In this document: positions 35,436-44,639 of the stretch, one piece after another
How positions within the stretch are numbered: the stretch's first letter is position 1
How the letters are laid out: each line of letters opens with the position of its first letter
NCBI GenBank assembly: GCA_046352935.1
Contig: JAXMGR010000008.1
Coordinates: 121,924 to 185,923 of the forward strand
Direction of reading: 5' to 3'
DNA from: CAYWMY01 sp046352935
GTDB taxonomy: Bacteria; Pseudomonadota; Gammaproteobacteria; Steroidobacterales; Steroidobacteraceae
DNA: 64,000 nt
Program-made: the position numbers and the translations under genes
Notes under the pieces: model-generated
The model's input: only the letters and a program-made list of their open reading frames with translations
What the model was told of the DNA's origin: nothing
The model's database searches: none

Positions 35436-35950
35436 GACTGCGGCCTCCGGTAGCCGAAGCAGTCGTAGCTGTCGGTGCCGACCCACTCGCCGCGCTGGTT
35501 CGTGATCGTCACCTCGATCACCCAGAAGCGGCCGTGGCCGACCCGGGTCGTCTTCGGTTCGCTGATCGAGCGCACGACCTGCCGCGTGGTCAGCACGTCG
35601 CCGGGACGCACCGGCTCGCCGAAGGCAGTCTCGCTGCCCGCGATGATCGCTTCGGGGAGGTCGAGCAGCCGCTTGAGATCGAAGTGGGCCTGCAGGGCGA
35701 GCTGCTCGCCGCTCGCACCCGGCTGCCAGTAGTGCGGACGGAACCAGGCCGAGAGCAGGGACGGCGGCAGGATCGGTCCGCCGGTCAGCGCCTCGGCCAC
35801 CTCCGGTTGCCAGTAGAGCGGGTTGCCGTTCTGGACGGAAGCGCAGGACGTGTAGGCGTAGCCCATCTCGATCGGGAAGCTGCTCTTCTCCTCGTACTGG
35901 GTCCTGCCGATCAGTTCGCGGACCGCGGCGGGCAGTGTGTCTTCGCTCAT
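35432..35950 (-). CDS. MaoC-like N-terminal (FAS1-type dehydratase) domain protein
   Basis: 172 residues of the hot-dog fold. It has YTSCASVQNGNPLYWQPEVA, PPSLLSAWFRPHYW and RPGDVLTTRQVVRSIS, but no Asp/His catalytic dyad. In double hot-dog hydratases this kind of domain is the acyl-binding, non-catalytic half. Together with the overlapping gene at 34950 it would form a complete enoyl-CoA hydratase for a bulky substrate. Confidence 0.87.
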   Translation of the reverse strand: MSEDTLPAAVRELIGRTQYEEKSSFPIEMGYAYTSCASVQNGNPLYWQPEVAEALTGGPILPPSLLSAWFRPHYWQPGASGEQLALQAHFDLKRLLDLPEAIIAGSETAFGEPVRPGDVLTTRQVVRSISEPKTTRVGHGRFWVIEVTITNQRGEWVGTDSYDCFGYRRPQS

Positions 35951-35962
35951 GCCGGGCAGTTC

Positions 35963-37123
35963 CTATTCCACAGCACCCTGCTCGCGCAGAGCTGCGATGT
36001 CGTCGGCCGTGAAGCCGGCGCGCGCGAGCACAGTGTCGGTATCGGTCGCACCGGCGGGAGGCAGCACGTGCGGCGGCTGCTCGCGCTCGCCGCCCGCGAG
36101 AATCGGCGCCAGCTGCTCGAACCCGCCCTTCACGGGATGGCGCGCGCTCATGAAGCTGTGCCGCGCCCGCAGGTGCGCGTCGGCAGCGACCTCCGGGATG
36201 TCGAGCACCGGGGCGACGCAGGTGTCGCTGCCCGCGAGCCGCTCGATCCATTCGTCACGGCTGCGCGTCCGGAAACGCTGCGCGAACGCGGCCTTCATCT
36301 CGTCCTGGATCGCGGCGTCGTACTGGCGGTCGCCGTACTGCTCGAGTCCGAGCAGGCGGCAGAGGTTGCGAAAGAAATGACCCTCGATGGCGCCGACCGC
36401 GACGTGCTTGCCGTCCGCAGTGGCATACACGCCGTACCACGCATATTTGCCGGTCAGCACGCCCGACCCGGGCCGCGTGTCCTCGCCGGTCGCGAGGTAC
36501 TGGTCGATGTACAGCGACATCAGGTTGAGGACGCCGTCGGTGACCGCCACGTCGAGACAGGCACCGACGCCGCTGCGGGTCCGCCGCAGCAGCGCGGCCA
36601 CGATGGCCACCGCCGCGTGCATGCCACCGCCCGCACTGTCAGCCACCGTGGCACCCGGAATGGCCGGCCGGCCCTCGGCGTCCCGCCCGCTGCAGGCGAG
36701 GAAGCCGCCGACGGCGAGGTAGTTGATGTCGTGGCCCGCCCATTGCGCGTAGGGCCCCTGCTGGCCGTAGCCGCTGGTCGAGCAGTACACGATCCCGGGA
36801 TTGATCTGCTTCAGCTGCTCGTAGCCGACACCGAGGCGCGCGGCCACCCCGGGCCGGTAGCTCTCGATCACGACGTCGGCCGATTTCACCAGGCGCCGTA
36901 TCGTCTCGCGGCCGGCCTCGGACTTGAGATCGACACGGATCTTCGCGGTCCCGCGACCGGCGCCGTAGGCATGGAACACCGGGTCGATCTGCTTGCCGCC
37001 CTGGGCAGTGACCGGCGCGACCTTCACGACCCGCATGCCGTAGTCGGCCAGGATACGCGAGGCGCGTGCCGCCGGACCGACGCTGGCCAGATCGAGACAG
37101 GTATAACCGTCGAGCAGTGTCAT
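35963..37123 (-). CDS. Family III CoA-transferase/alpha-methylacyl-CoA racemase-like
   Basis: 386 residues from the ATG at 37123. It has GYTCLDLASVGPAARASRIL, YGMRVVKVAP and KIRVDLKSEAGRE. The catalytic segment reads CLDVAVTDGVLNL, with Asp retained, closest by eye to the alpha-methylacyl-CoA racemase branch. Such a racemase would set the stereochemistry of a methyl-branched acyl-CoA before dehydrogenation, consistent with an isoprenoid chain. It lies between the large dehydrogenase subunit (37153) and the MaoC pair. Confidence 0.88.
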   Translation of the reverse strand: MTLLDGYTCLDLASVGPAARASRILADYGMRVVKVAPVTAQGGKQIDPVFHAYGAGRGTAKIRVDLKSEAGRETIRRLVKSADVVIESYRPGVAARLGVGYEQLKQINPGIVYCSTSGYGQQGPYAQWAGHDINYLAVGGFLACSGRDAEGRPAIPGATVADSAGGGMHAAVAIVAALLRRTRSGVGACLDVAVTDGVLNLMSLYIDQYLATGEDTRPGSGVLTGKYAWYGVYATADGKHVAVGAIEGHFFRNLCRLLGLEQYGDRQYDAAIQDEMKAAFAQRFRTRSRDEWIERLAGSDTCVAPVLDIPEVAADAHLRARHSFMSARHPVKGGFEQLAPILAGGEREQPPHVLPPAGATDTDTVLARAGFTADDIAALREQGAVE

Positions 37124-37152
37124 CTTGTTCGCCCGCGTTCTTCCGCGACCGT

Positions 37153-38334
37153 CTAGAAATTCCGCGGCAGGCCGAGCTTGCGGGTGGCGATGATGTTCTT
37201 CTGCACCTCCGATGATCCGCCGCCGATGGTATCGATGACGGTATAGGTGTAGCAGCTCTCGGCCCTGCCCTTCAGCGGACCGTCGTCCGTCCCCAGCGCC
37301 AGCTGCGCGCCGGGTCCCACGATGTCCATGGTCGCGTCGGCAATGCGACGCGACAGCTCCGTCGCATAGAGCTTGTACTCGGAGGCCTCGGCGGTCGGCG
37401 TCTTGCGGCTGTTGATCGCCGCGTCGACGAACTTGACGCCGAGCACCCGCGCGACTTCGCATTCGGTCACCAGCTGGGCGATGCGCTGGCGGATCACCGG
37501 ATCGTCCTTGAGCGGCCTGCCGTCGCGCGTGGCGGTCTTCACGTAGTCGCAGAGCAGTTCCATGCGACCGCGGATCGGCGAGAACGTGAACATCGTGAAG
37601 CGCTCGATGTCCAGTGCCTCGGCGATGTACTGGAAGCCCTTGTTCAGTTCGCCGACCCGATAGTCGTCGTGGACGAAGACGTTGTCGAAGAACACCGCGT
37701 TGGTGCGCTCGTTGCCCATGGTGTACATGGGCTGGATGGTCAGGCCCGGATCGTCCATGCGGATCAGGAACAGCGTGATGCCGTGATGCTTGGGCGCATC
37801 CGGGTCGGTGCGGGCGCCCACCCAGTACCAGTCCGCGAAATGCGCCGAGGTCGTGAACACCTTCTGGCCGTTCAGCACCCAGCCGTCGCCCCGGCGCTCG
37901 GCCTTGAGACGCATCGCCGCCGCGTCCGAACCGGCGCCCGGCTCCGAGTAACCGACCGCGAACTCGATCCCGGCATCGAGGATCTTCGGCAGGAATTCCT
38001 TCTTGAGTTTGTCCGAACCGACGCGGATCAGCGTCTTGCCGATGATCCCCACACCCTTGCCGATCTGCGGTGCGCCGACCGAGGACAGCTTTTCGTTGAG
38101 CAGGTACTCGTAGAAGCCCTCTCCGTCCTGGCCGCCGCAGTCCCGGGGCCAGGTGATGCCGAGCCAGCCGCGCGCCGCCAGCTTCTTCATGAAGGCGCGC
38201 CGCTCCGGCGTGTCGCAGACCTGCGCCATGTTCTCGCGCGTGACGTCCATCACCCTCGGGTCGTGGTTGTCCCGGAGGAACTGATCGACTTCGCGCAGGA
38301 AGGCTTGCTCCGCTGCGGAAAACTCAAAATCCAT
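37153..38334 (-). CDS. Acyl-CoA dehydrogenase, large-subunit type
   Basis: 393 residues. VGYSEPGAGSDAAAM carries the FAD contact, KVFTTSAHFADWYWV follows, and the C-terminus reads TIGGGSSEVQKNIIATRKL, with Gly at the usual catalytic Glu. The pattern is the same as in the alpha-type subunits at 11527, 14575 and 42764. Its beta-type partner is probably 33737. Confidence 0.9.
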   Translation of the reverse strand: MDFEFSAAEQAFLREVDQFLRDNHDPRVMDVTRENMAQVCDTPERRAFMKKLAARGWLGITWPRDCGGQDGEGFYEYLLNEKLSSVGAPQIGKGVGIIGKTLIRVGSDKLKKEFLPKILDAGIEFAVGYSEPGAGSDAAAMRLKAERRGDGWVLNGQKVFTTSAHFADWYWVGARTDPDAPKHHGITLFLIRMDDPGLTIQPMYTMGNERTNAVFFDNVFVHDDYRVGELNKGFQYIAEALDIERFTMFTFSPIRGRMELLCDYVKTATRDGRPLKDDPVIRQRIAQLVTECEVARVLGVKFVDAAINSRKTPTAEASEYKLYATELSRRIADATMDIVGPGAQLALGTDDGPLKGRAESCYTYTVIDTIGGGSSEVQKNIIATRKLGLPRNF

Positions 38335-38374
38335 GGTTCGACTCCATCAAGCTTCGGTTCCCGGAAGTGCTGCG

Positions 38375-39607
38375 TCAGCCCAGTACGCCCGCCTCGCGCA
38401 GCGCTGCGACGCGCGCCGCGTCGTAGCCCAGCAGGTCCCGCAGCACTTCCTCGCTGTGTTCGCCGACCGTCGGCGCGCGGCACACCTCCGGCAAGGTCTC
38501 GCCGACGAAGCGGACCGGGAAGCCCAGCATGTCGGCGCCGTGGCTCTCGTGGGGCAACAGCTCGAAGCGGGCGGCGAACTGTGGATCGTCGACGAGATTC
38601 TTCGGCGTATTCACCGGCGCGATCGGCGTGTTGGCTTCGCGGCTGAAGGCGATCCACTGCGCCGAGGTCCGGCTCCTGAAGATCTCCCTGAGGATGCCCT
38701 GCAGCTCGCGGTTGCCGCGCGCGTGGTCGGCGTATTTCGAGCCCGGCCAGCGTTCGAAGAGCTCGGGTCGACCGACGCCGATGCAGAAGTTCTTCCAGAA
38801 CGCCTGCTCGGAGGCCATGAAGAGCACGTGGCCGTCCGCCGATTCGTAGAGCTGGTAACGCACCCCGTCGCGCATGCCGGCGGTCGCCACGGGGCGCCGC
38901 GCGTAGCCATCCGACTTGTTGCCCGTGACGATGTCTTCCGGGCGCGCATAGGCCATGTGGCTCTCGCTGCGGTACCAGTCGAAGGCGGCCGCGGCATCGC
39001 TCTGCGCAAGATCGAGGAAGGCCCCCTCACCGGTCTGGCGGGCGCGCATCACCGCCGCCAGCACCGCCAGTCCACCGAACAGCGGCGCCGCGTTGATGCC
39101 GACGGCGACGTGCTCGGGGATGTAGCAGAAGCCCTCCTCGTCACAGGCCGGGTTGACGATTCCCGCCCAGGTGTCATAGGCGATGCCGTGCGAGGGCAGG
39201 TCCCTGTAGGGCCCGGTCATGCCATAGCCGGAGACGGTGCAGAAGACGAGACGCGGATTGACCTTCTTCAGGTCCTCGTAGCCGAGACCGAACTTCGCCA
39301 GCGCGCCGGGCTTCGAGGCCTCGATCACGACTTCCGCGCCTTTGACCAGGTCCCGGTAGACCTCCCGTGCCGCCTCCAGCTTGAGGTCGAGCACGAGGCT
39401 GCGTTTGCCGCGATTCAGGTGATAGTGCATCAGGGAAACGCCGGCGATGATCGGCCAGGTCATTTCGCGGATGTAATCGCCGGCGGGCGTTTCCACCTTC
39501 ACGACTTCGGCGCCGAGATCGGCCAGGGCCGTCGTGATGGCCGCGGGGCCGAGAATGGAGCTCTCGATCACGCGCAGACCGGCGAGCGGTGGTGGGCTGT
39601 GGCTCAT
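38375..39607 (-). CDS. Family III (CaiB/BaiF) CoA-transferase
   Basis: 410 residues from the ATG at 39607 (MSHSPPPLAGLRVIESS). It has LGAEVVKVETPAGD and HYHLNRGKRSLVLDLK. The catalytic region is FLDLAQSDAAAAF, Asp present. It would activate or exchange CoA on a pathway acid. Third gene of the central operon. Confidence 0.9.
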   Translation of the reverse strand: MSHSPPPLAGLRVIESSILGPAAITTALADLGAEVVKVETPAGDYIREMTWPIIAGVSLMHYHLNRGKRSLVLDLKLEAAREVYRDLVKGAEVVIEASKPGALAKFGLGYEDLKKVNPRLVFCTVSGYGMTGPYRDLPSHGIAYDTWAGIVNPACDEEGFCYIPEHVAVGINAAPLFGGLAVLAAVMRARQTGEGAFLDLAQSDAAAAFDWYRSESHMAYARPEDIVTGNKSDGYARRPVATAGMRDGVRYQLYESADGHVLFMASEQAFWKNFCIGVGRPELFERWPGSKYADHARGNRELQGILREIFRSRTSAQWIAFSREANTPIAPVNTPKNLVDDPQFAARFELLPHESHGADMLGFPVRFVGETLPEVCRAPTVGEHSEEVLRDLLGYDAARVAALREAGVLG

Positions 39608-39626
39608 GGGATGTCCGTGGCAGCAG

Positions 39627-40391
39627 TCAACCGAGGAATGCCTGGCCGCCGTCGAGGCCGATGCTCTGGCCGTTGACGTAGCGGCAGTCCTCCGAACAAA
39701 GCGCGACGACGAAGCGGCCGATGTCGGCTTCGCATGCGCCGACCCGCCGCAGCGGGATGGTGGCGAAATAGGCCGCCGCCTCGTCCGGTCGGGCGAGCGC
39801 CCAGCCCTTGAGCCCGGCCGACTCCGCCAGCGGCAGCAGCACGTTGCTGCGGATGTTGTCCTGGCCCCATTCGCAGGCGGCGGCCCGTGTGAGCTGGCGG
39901 ATGGCTTCCTTGACCGCGCCGTAGCAGCCGTAGCCGCTGGCATCCCATCGCTTGCCGGCGGCACTCGCGAGATTGATGATGCTGCCGTCGCCCTTCAGGT
40001 ACGGATGACAGAGCTTCATCAGCCGGAACGTGGCGAGCGGACCGGAGGCCCACCCGGCGGCGAGGCTCTCCTCGCTCACCTCCGCGAGCCGGCCCATCGG
40101 TACTTCCTGGGCGTTGTTGACCAGGATGTTGAGTCCACCGAAGCGCCCGACGACGCTCTGCACGCAACGCTCCAGCGAATCGAGTCGCTTGACGTCGCAC
40201 TCGATGGCCAGGGCCTCGCCGCCACGCGCCTCGATCTCCCGGCAGGTCGCCTCCACCTTGGCGAGCGTGCGCCCGGACACCGCCACCCGCGCACCCGCCG
40301 CGGCGAGCGCCAGCGCGATCCCCTGCCCGACGCCCTGACCGGCGCCCGTGACCAGCGCGACCTTGCCGTGCAGGCGATCCGTCCCGGGCAT
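39627..40391 (-). CDS. Short-chain dehydrogenase/reductase
   Basis: 254-residue SDR. VTGAGQGVGQGIALAL binds NAD(P). NNAG is replaced by NNAQ. The active site has Ser in NLASAAG and YGAVK for YxxxK. It ends with SIGLDGGQAFLG. It is separated by one base from the amidohydrolase-like gene upstream, so it is cotranscribed as second gene of the central operon. Confidence 0.92.
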   Translation of the reverse strand: MPGTDRLHGKVALVTGAGQGVGQGIALALAAAGARVAVSGRTLAKVEATCREIEARGGEALAIECDVKRLDSLERCVQSVVGRFGGLNILVNNAQEVPMGRLAEVSEESLAAGWASGPLATFRLMKLCHPYLKGDGSIINLASAAGKRWDASGYGCYGAVKEAIRQLTRAAACEWGQDNIRSNVLLPLAESAGLKGWALARPDEAAAYFATIPLRRVGACEADIGRFVVALCSEDCRYVNGQSIGLDGGQAFLG

Positions 40392-40392
40392 C

Positions 40393-41382
40393 TCAGGCTG
40401 CCCGCTTGACGCGCTTTGCCGGTTCCAGGCCCGTGAGCCGGGCCAGGTTGAGACCGAGGATCCTGGCCTTGTCGTCCTCGGTCAGCTGCGGGTAGCCCCA
40501 TTTCTCCTGCAGCTCGGCCGGCATGTCGAGATCGGCGATGTAGTCCACCACGCGGCGGAGGTCGTCGAAGGGCAGATCGAAGCCCAGCACGATCTTGTCG
40601 GCCGGCATCCACTGCAGCGCGGTGCCGATGGCGTGGTAGCCACGATACGGCGCGCGCTGGTACCAGCCGATGATGCCCGACAGGCTCATATAGAGGTTCT
40701 TGTGCTTGCCGCACAGACCGATGAGTTCCTCGGACTGCGGCCAGCCGGCGTGATAGGCGATGACCTTCAGCTCCGGGAAGTCGAGCATGATGTCGTCGAG
40801 CTGCCGGACCTCGCAGTGCGCGCTCGGCTGGGGACAGACGTAGCTCATGCCCGTGTGCACGGTCAGCGGCACGCCGAGTTCGCAGGCCTTCTCGTAGAAC
40901 GGCCACATGCGCCGGTCGTTCAGCGGGCCGTCGTCCTCGGGCGCATAGACCTTGCAGAGCCTGGCGCCCTGTTCCTTGACGAGGTACTCCAGCTCCCACA
41001 GCGCATGCTTGAGGCCGCGGCGCATCACGGGGCCGACGTTGGCCTCCAGGTACATGCGCCCGGGATAGGGCGCGATCTGCTGCAGCATGAAGCCGTTGGT
41101 GGACATCGAGACCGTGCCACCGGTGATGTCCATCATCGGCTCGCGCAGGCAGAAGGCGACGTCGACGCCGACCTGGTCCATGTACCCGATCAGTTCACTG
41201 GCGATCGGCTTGGGCCATTCACTGTCCAGGTCCCGCCCCGCCCAGGCGCGCAGCACACCGTTCACGCTGTCGTGGAACTGGTGCATGCCGGGGTAGTAGG
41301 TGATTTCACTCATGGTCTGCAGATTCATGAAGTGAAACTCGGTCATGGCGATGAAGTAATCCGGCCTGGACTTGCTGGGCAT
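40393..41382 (-). CDS. Amidohydrolase-family (ACMSD-like) protein lacking the first metal motif
   Basis: 329 residues. The barrel segments VPLTVHTGMSY, VIAYHAGWPQ and KIVLGFDLPFDDLRR match amidohydrolase-2/ACMSD-type proteins, where the two histidines and final Asp bind the metal or act in catalysis. The usual N-terminal HxH is missing: the start reads AMTEFHFMNLQ, with one His. The start is supported by GCAGGAG upstream, so the motif has not simply been cut off. The protein may use a reduced metal site or be a decarboxylase- or hydratase-like variant. It is the first gene of the thirteen-gene operon, with dyad site 3 centred 67 bases upstream. Confidence 0.85.
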   Translation of the reverse strand: MPSKSRPDYFIAMTEFHFMNLQTMSEITYYPGMHQFHDSVNGVLRAWAGRDLDSEWPKPIASELIGYMDQVGVDVAFCLREPMMDITGGTVSMSTNGFMLQQIAPYPGRMYLEANVGPVMRRGLKHALWELEYLVKEQGARLCKVYAPEDDGPLNDRRMWPFYEKACELGVPLTVHTGMSYVCPQPSAHCEVRQLDDIMLDFPELKVIAYHAGWPQSEELIGLCGKHKNLYMSLSGIIGWYQRAPYRGYHAIGTALQWMPADKIVLGFDLPFDDLRRVVDYIADLDMPAELQEKWGYPQLTEDDKARILGLNLARLTGLEPAKRVKRAA

Positions 41383-41441
41383 GACGGACGCTCCTGCAGG
41401 ATGGTGCCTGGAGATTGTGGGTTGCGCGGCCCGACGGCTAA

Positions 41442-41457
41442 ACGTCCAATCGGACTA
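41442..41457. promoter_or_regulatory. Dyad site 3: ACGTCCAATCGGACTA
   Basis: On the minus strand TAGTCC-GATT-GGACGT, a near-perfect dyad (GTCC...GGAC core). It is centred 67 bases before the amidohydrolase start at 41382, in the region shared with the plus-strand dehydrogenase gene at 41612. Confidence 0.6.
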
Positions 41458-41504
41458 CGGCCCCGCCGGTATCGTGTTCCAGGGACAGCTCCGGTACGCG
41501 ACAC

Positions 41505-41520
41505 TAGTCCCATCAGACGA
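41505..41520. promoter_or_regulatory. Dyad site 4: TAGTCCCATCAGACGA
   Basis: Plus-strand orientation, centred 99 bases before the dehydrogenase start at 41612. With its downstream flank (TGCTGCC) it matches site 7 (TGATGCC) over about 23 bases, beyond the 16-bp core. Sites 3 and 4 are 63 bases apart, one for each divergent operon. Confidence 0.6.
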
Positions 41521-41611
41521 TGCTGCCGTCACGCCGCGACGGAAACAATTCACTGCGCGCGAGCGGCCACTCCGGCCGCGAGCAGCCTTTCGAAGAAGCG
41601 TCCGCCCCGCC

Positions 41612-42748
41612 ATGGATTTCGCCCTCACCGAAGACCAGGAGATGATTCGCGCGAGTGCCGAATCCTTCCTCGCCGCCGCGAGCCCGTCGGCGGCGGTACG
41701 CCGCGCCATGGAGACGACCGCCGGCTACGATGCCGCCCTGTGGGAGGAACTCGCCGGCAGACTCGGCTGGTGCGCGACGACGATCGCGGTGGATCACGGC
41801 GGCCTCGGCCTGGGGATGGTCGAACAGGCGCTCTTGATGGAACAGATGGGTCGCCGACTGCTCTGTGCACCGTTCTTCTCGACCGCCTGTCTCGCGGTCG
41901 CCGCGCTGCAGGAAGCCGGCGACGGAGCGGCGCAGGCCCGTTACCTTCCGGACATCGCCGCCGGCAGGCTCACGGCCACCGTGGCGTTCGCCACGCACGG
42001 CGTCGAGTGGCTGGCGCGCGGTCCTTTCGGTCATGCCCGCCGCGACGGTGATGGGTTCGTCCTCACGGGCCGCTACCGGCACGTCCCGGACGGCGCAACA
42101 GCCGGCCTGCTGCTGCTGGCCGCCGTCGTCGACGACGATCCGGCACCGTCATTGTTCGCCCTCGCCGGCGACCTGCCGGGTCTGGAGCGACAGCCGCTGC
42201 AGACACTCGACGCCACGCGCCGCCTGGCTGAAGTACGCGTCGAGGCGCTCGGGATCCCGGCGTCGGCGCGGATCGGCACGGCCGACGGAACTGCAGCCGG
42301 ACTGGAGCGTGCGTCGGCCCTGGCCGCGATCGCGCTGGCCGCCGAGCAGCTCGGTGGTGCGCAGCAGTGCCTGGACCTGACCCTGGTCTTCCTCGGCGAG
42401 CGCAGGCAGTTCGGCAGGACCATCGCCTCGTTCCAGGCCGTCAAGCACCGCTGCGCCGAACTGATGGTCGACCTCGAGGCCGCGCGTTCGGCCGTGCTGG
42501 GCGCGGCCTGCACCGCATCCGCCGCCGCATCGACGGAGGAGCTGACGATGGAGGCCGCCTGCGCCAAGACGCTGGCCTCCGACACCTATTTCCGCTGTGC
42601 CCAGGAGGCGATCCAGCTCCACGGCGGGGTTGGCTTCACCTGGGAGTACGATCCGCATCTCTACTTCAGGCGCGCTCAGGCCAGCGGCCAGTGGCTGGGG
42701 AGCAGCGCTCGCCTGCGCGAGCGCATCGCCGCGCGCCTCCTCGACTGA
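41612..42748 (+). CDS. Acyl-CoA dehydrogenase, small-subunit type
   Basis: 378 residues from the ATG at 41612 (MDFALTEDQEMIRASAESFL). The frame is open further upstream, but that part has no homology and contains dyad sites 3 and 4. The middle domain lacks EPxxGSD, and the C-terminal helix reads IQLHGGVGFTWEYDPHLYF. Beta-type half of the fourth alpha2beta2 dehydrogenase, followed 15 bases later by its alpha-type partner. Confidence 0.88.
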   Translation: MDFALTEDQEMIRASAESFLAAASPSAAVRRAMETTAGYDAALWEELAGRLGWCATTIAVDHGGLGLGMVEQALLMEQMGRRLLCAPFFSTACLAVAALQEAGDGAAQARYLPDIAAGRLTATVAFATHGVEWLARGPFGHARRDGDGFVLTGRYRHVPDGATAGLLLLAAVVDDDPAPSLFALAGDLPGLERQPLQTLDATRRLAEVRVEALGIPASARIGTADGTAAGLERASALAAIALAAEQLGGAQQCLDLTLVFLGERRQFGRTIASFQAVKHRCAELMVDLEAARSAVLGAACTASAAASTEELTMEAACAKTLASDTYFRCAQEAIQLHGGVGFTWEYDPHLYFRRAQASGQWLGSSARLRERIAARLLD

Positions 42749-42763
42749 CGACGGGAACCGCCG

Positions 42764-43957
42764 ATGCAGCTCGCGTTCTCCGCTGAAGACGAAGCCTTCC
42801 GGTCCGAGGTCGCCGCCTGGATGCGCGAGCACCTGCGTGGTGAATTCGAGTGCCTGCGCCATCGCGGCGGCCCGGGCGACGAGGATGCCCATCCGGAAGC
42901 GCGCAAGGAATGGGAGCGCGAGCTGGCGCGCGGCCGCTGGACCTGTGTCGGCTGGCCCGTCGAACACGGCGGGCGCGGCCTGTCGATCGAACGACAGATC
43001 ATCTTCTGCGAGGAATATGCGCGCGCCGGCGGGCCCGGCCGCATGGGCCACATCGGCGAAGGCCTGATCGGCCCGACCCTGATCGCACTCGGCGCGCCCG
43101 AGCAGCAGGCCCGCTTCCTGCCCCGCATCGTCGCCGGCCGAGAATTCTGGTGCCAGGGCTATTCCGAACCGAATGCCGGCTCGGATCTCGCCAATGTCCA
43201 GACGGCGGCGCGTCTCGATGCGGCCGCCGGCGAATGGATCATCGACGGCCAGAAGGTCTGGACCTCGCTCGCCCGCGACTCGGACTGGATCTTCGTCCTC
43301 GCCCGCTCCGAGCCACAGTCGCGCGGCAACCGGGGCCTGATCTTCCTGCTCGTGCCACTGCACCAGCGGGGAATCGAGATCCGGCCGATCCGGCAGCTGA
43401 CGGGTACCGCGGAATTCAACGAAGTCTTCTTCGACGGCGCGCGCACCGCTGCGGGCAACGTGGTCGGCCAGCCCGGCGGCGGCTGGAGCGTGGCGATGGC
43501 CCTGCTCGGCTTCGAGCGCGGGGTCTCGACGCTGGGGCAGCAGATGCATTTCTATCGCGAGTTCGACCTGGTACGGCAGGTCGCGCGGGAGACCGGCGCC
43601 GACCGCGACCCGGCGATCCGCGCCCGCATCGCCCAGGCCTGGATGGGCCTCAGGGTGATGCGCTACAACGCCATGCGCATGCTGTCCGGCCCGCAGGACG
43701 GCTCGCTGCAGCGGCCGGCGATGATCTACAAGTACTACTGGTCCAACTGGCACCGCGATCTCGGCAGGCTGGCGATGGATGTCCTCGGCGTCGAAGGCGA
43801 CGTCATCACCGGTGATCCGCTGCGATCGCGGCTGCAGCAGCTGTTCCTGTTCACCCGCGCCGACACCCTCTATGCCGGCACCAACGAGATCCAGTTGAAC
43901 ATCATCGCCGAGCGCGCCCTGGGCATGCCCAGGGAACCCCGGCCGGCATCCGGTTGA
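42764..43957 (+). CDS. Acyl-CoA dehydrogenase, large-subunit type
   Basis: 397 residues. QGYSEPNAGSDLANVQTAA carries the FAD contact, KVWTSLARDSDWIF follows, and the C-terminus reads LYAGTNEIQLNIIAERALG, with Ala at the usual catalytic Glu. Partner of 41612. CoxG follows after 16 bases, so the three genes form one transcript. Confidence 0.9.
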   Translation: MQLAFSAEDEAFRSEVAAWMREHLRGEFECLRHRGGPGDEDAHPEARKEWERELARGRWTCVGWPVEHGGRGLSIERQIIFCEEYARAGGPGRMGHIGEGLIGPTLIALGAPEQQARFLPRIVAGREFWCQGYSEPNAGSDLANVQTAARLDAAAGEWIIDGQKVWTSLARDSDWIFVLARSEPQSRGNRGLIFLLVPLHQRGIEIRPIRQLTGTAEFNEVFFDGARTAAGNVVGQPGGGWSVAMALLGFERGVSTLGQQMHFYREFDLVRQVARETGADRDPAIRARIAQAWMGLRVMRYNAMRMLSGPQDGSLQRPAMIYKYYWSNWHRDLGRLAMDVLGVEGDVITGDPLRSRLQQLFLFTRADTLYAGTNEIQLNIIAERALGMPREPRPASG

Positions 43958-43973
43958 CCTGCGAGCAACACCC

Positions 43974-44618
43974 ATGGCCATCGAGATCAAGGAAACCTTC
44001 GTCGTCGCCGCGCCGATCGACGCCGTCTGGCGGTTCATGAACGACCCGCAGAACGTGGTCTCCTGCATGCCCGGCGCCACATTGAAGGAAGTGCTCGACG
44101 AGCGGCGATTCGTCGGCACGGTGAAGATCAAGATCGGCGCGGTCACCGCGCAGTACCAGGGCACGATCACCTATCAGGAGGCCGATGCCGCGAATCATCA
44201 CGTGGTGCTGCTCGCCGAGGGCAATGAACGCGGCGGCGGCACGGTCAGCGGCACCATCGACACCCTGCTCGTCGCGATCCCCGGTGGAGGTACCGAGGTA
44301 CGCTGCACTTCGAGTGTCGACCTGACCGGGAAGATCGTCCAGGTCGGACGCGGCATGATCGAGGGGGTCTCGGCGCAGATCATCAGGAAGTACGTCGCCA
44401 ACGTGAAAGCCCTGCTCGAGGTGCCCGGTCCGGCCGAAGCCCCCGCGCAGGACGCGCCCGCGAGCGCGGCGGCCGTCGACACGCCCGCGGTGACGTCAAG
44501 TCCGAGCGTGGTCGCACCACCGGCGAAAGAGGAGACACTCGACGTCGGCTCGGTCGTGTTCGCCGTGCTCTGGAAGAAGCTGGCCGACTTCTTCAGGCGG
44601 CTCGTCGGGCGCCGTTGA
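43974..44618 (+). CDS. CoxG-like SRPBCC protein
   Basis: 214 residues. The first 150 match the CoxG/SRPBCC fold (PIDAVWRFMNDPQNVVSCMP, then VKIKIGAVTAQYQG). A low-complexity Ala/Pro linker follows, then a short C-terminal segment (VVFAVLWKKLADFFRRLVG) that looks amphipathic and could attach to the membrane. CoxG anchors or matures molybdenum hydroxylases, as in CO dehydrogenase. Here it is about 18 kb from the molybdenum hydroxylase operon, linked only by a shared dyad site upstream. Confidence 0.88.
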   Translation: MAIEIKETFVVAAPIDAVWRFMNDPQNVVSCMPGATLKEVLDERRFVGTVKIKIGAVTAQYQGTITYQEADAANHHVVLLAEGNERGGGTVSGTIDTLLVAIPGGGTEVRCTSSVDLTGKIVQVGRGMIEGVSAQIIRKYVANVKALLEVPGPAEAPAQDAPASAAAVDTPAVTSSPSVVAPPAKEETLDVGSVVFAVLWKKLADFFRRLVGRR

Positions 44619-44639
44619 GCCCTGTGAGCCCGTCGTGAC

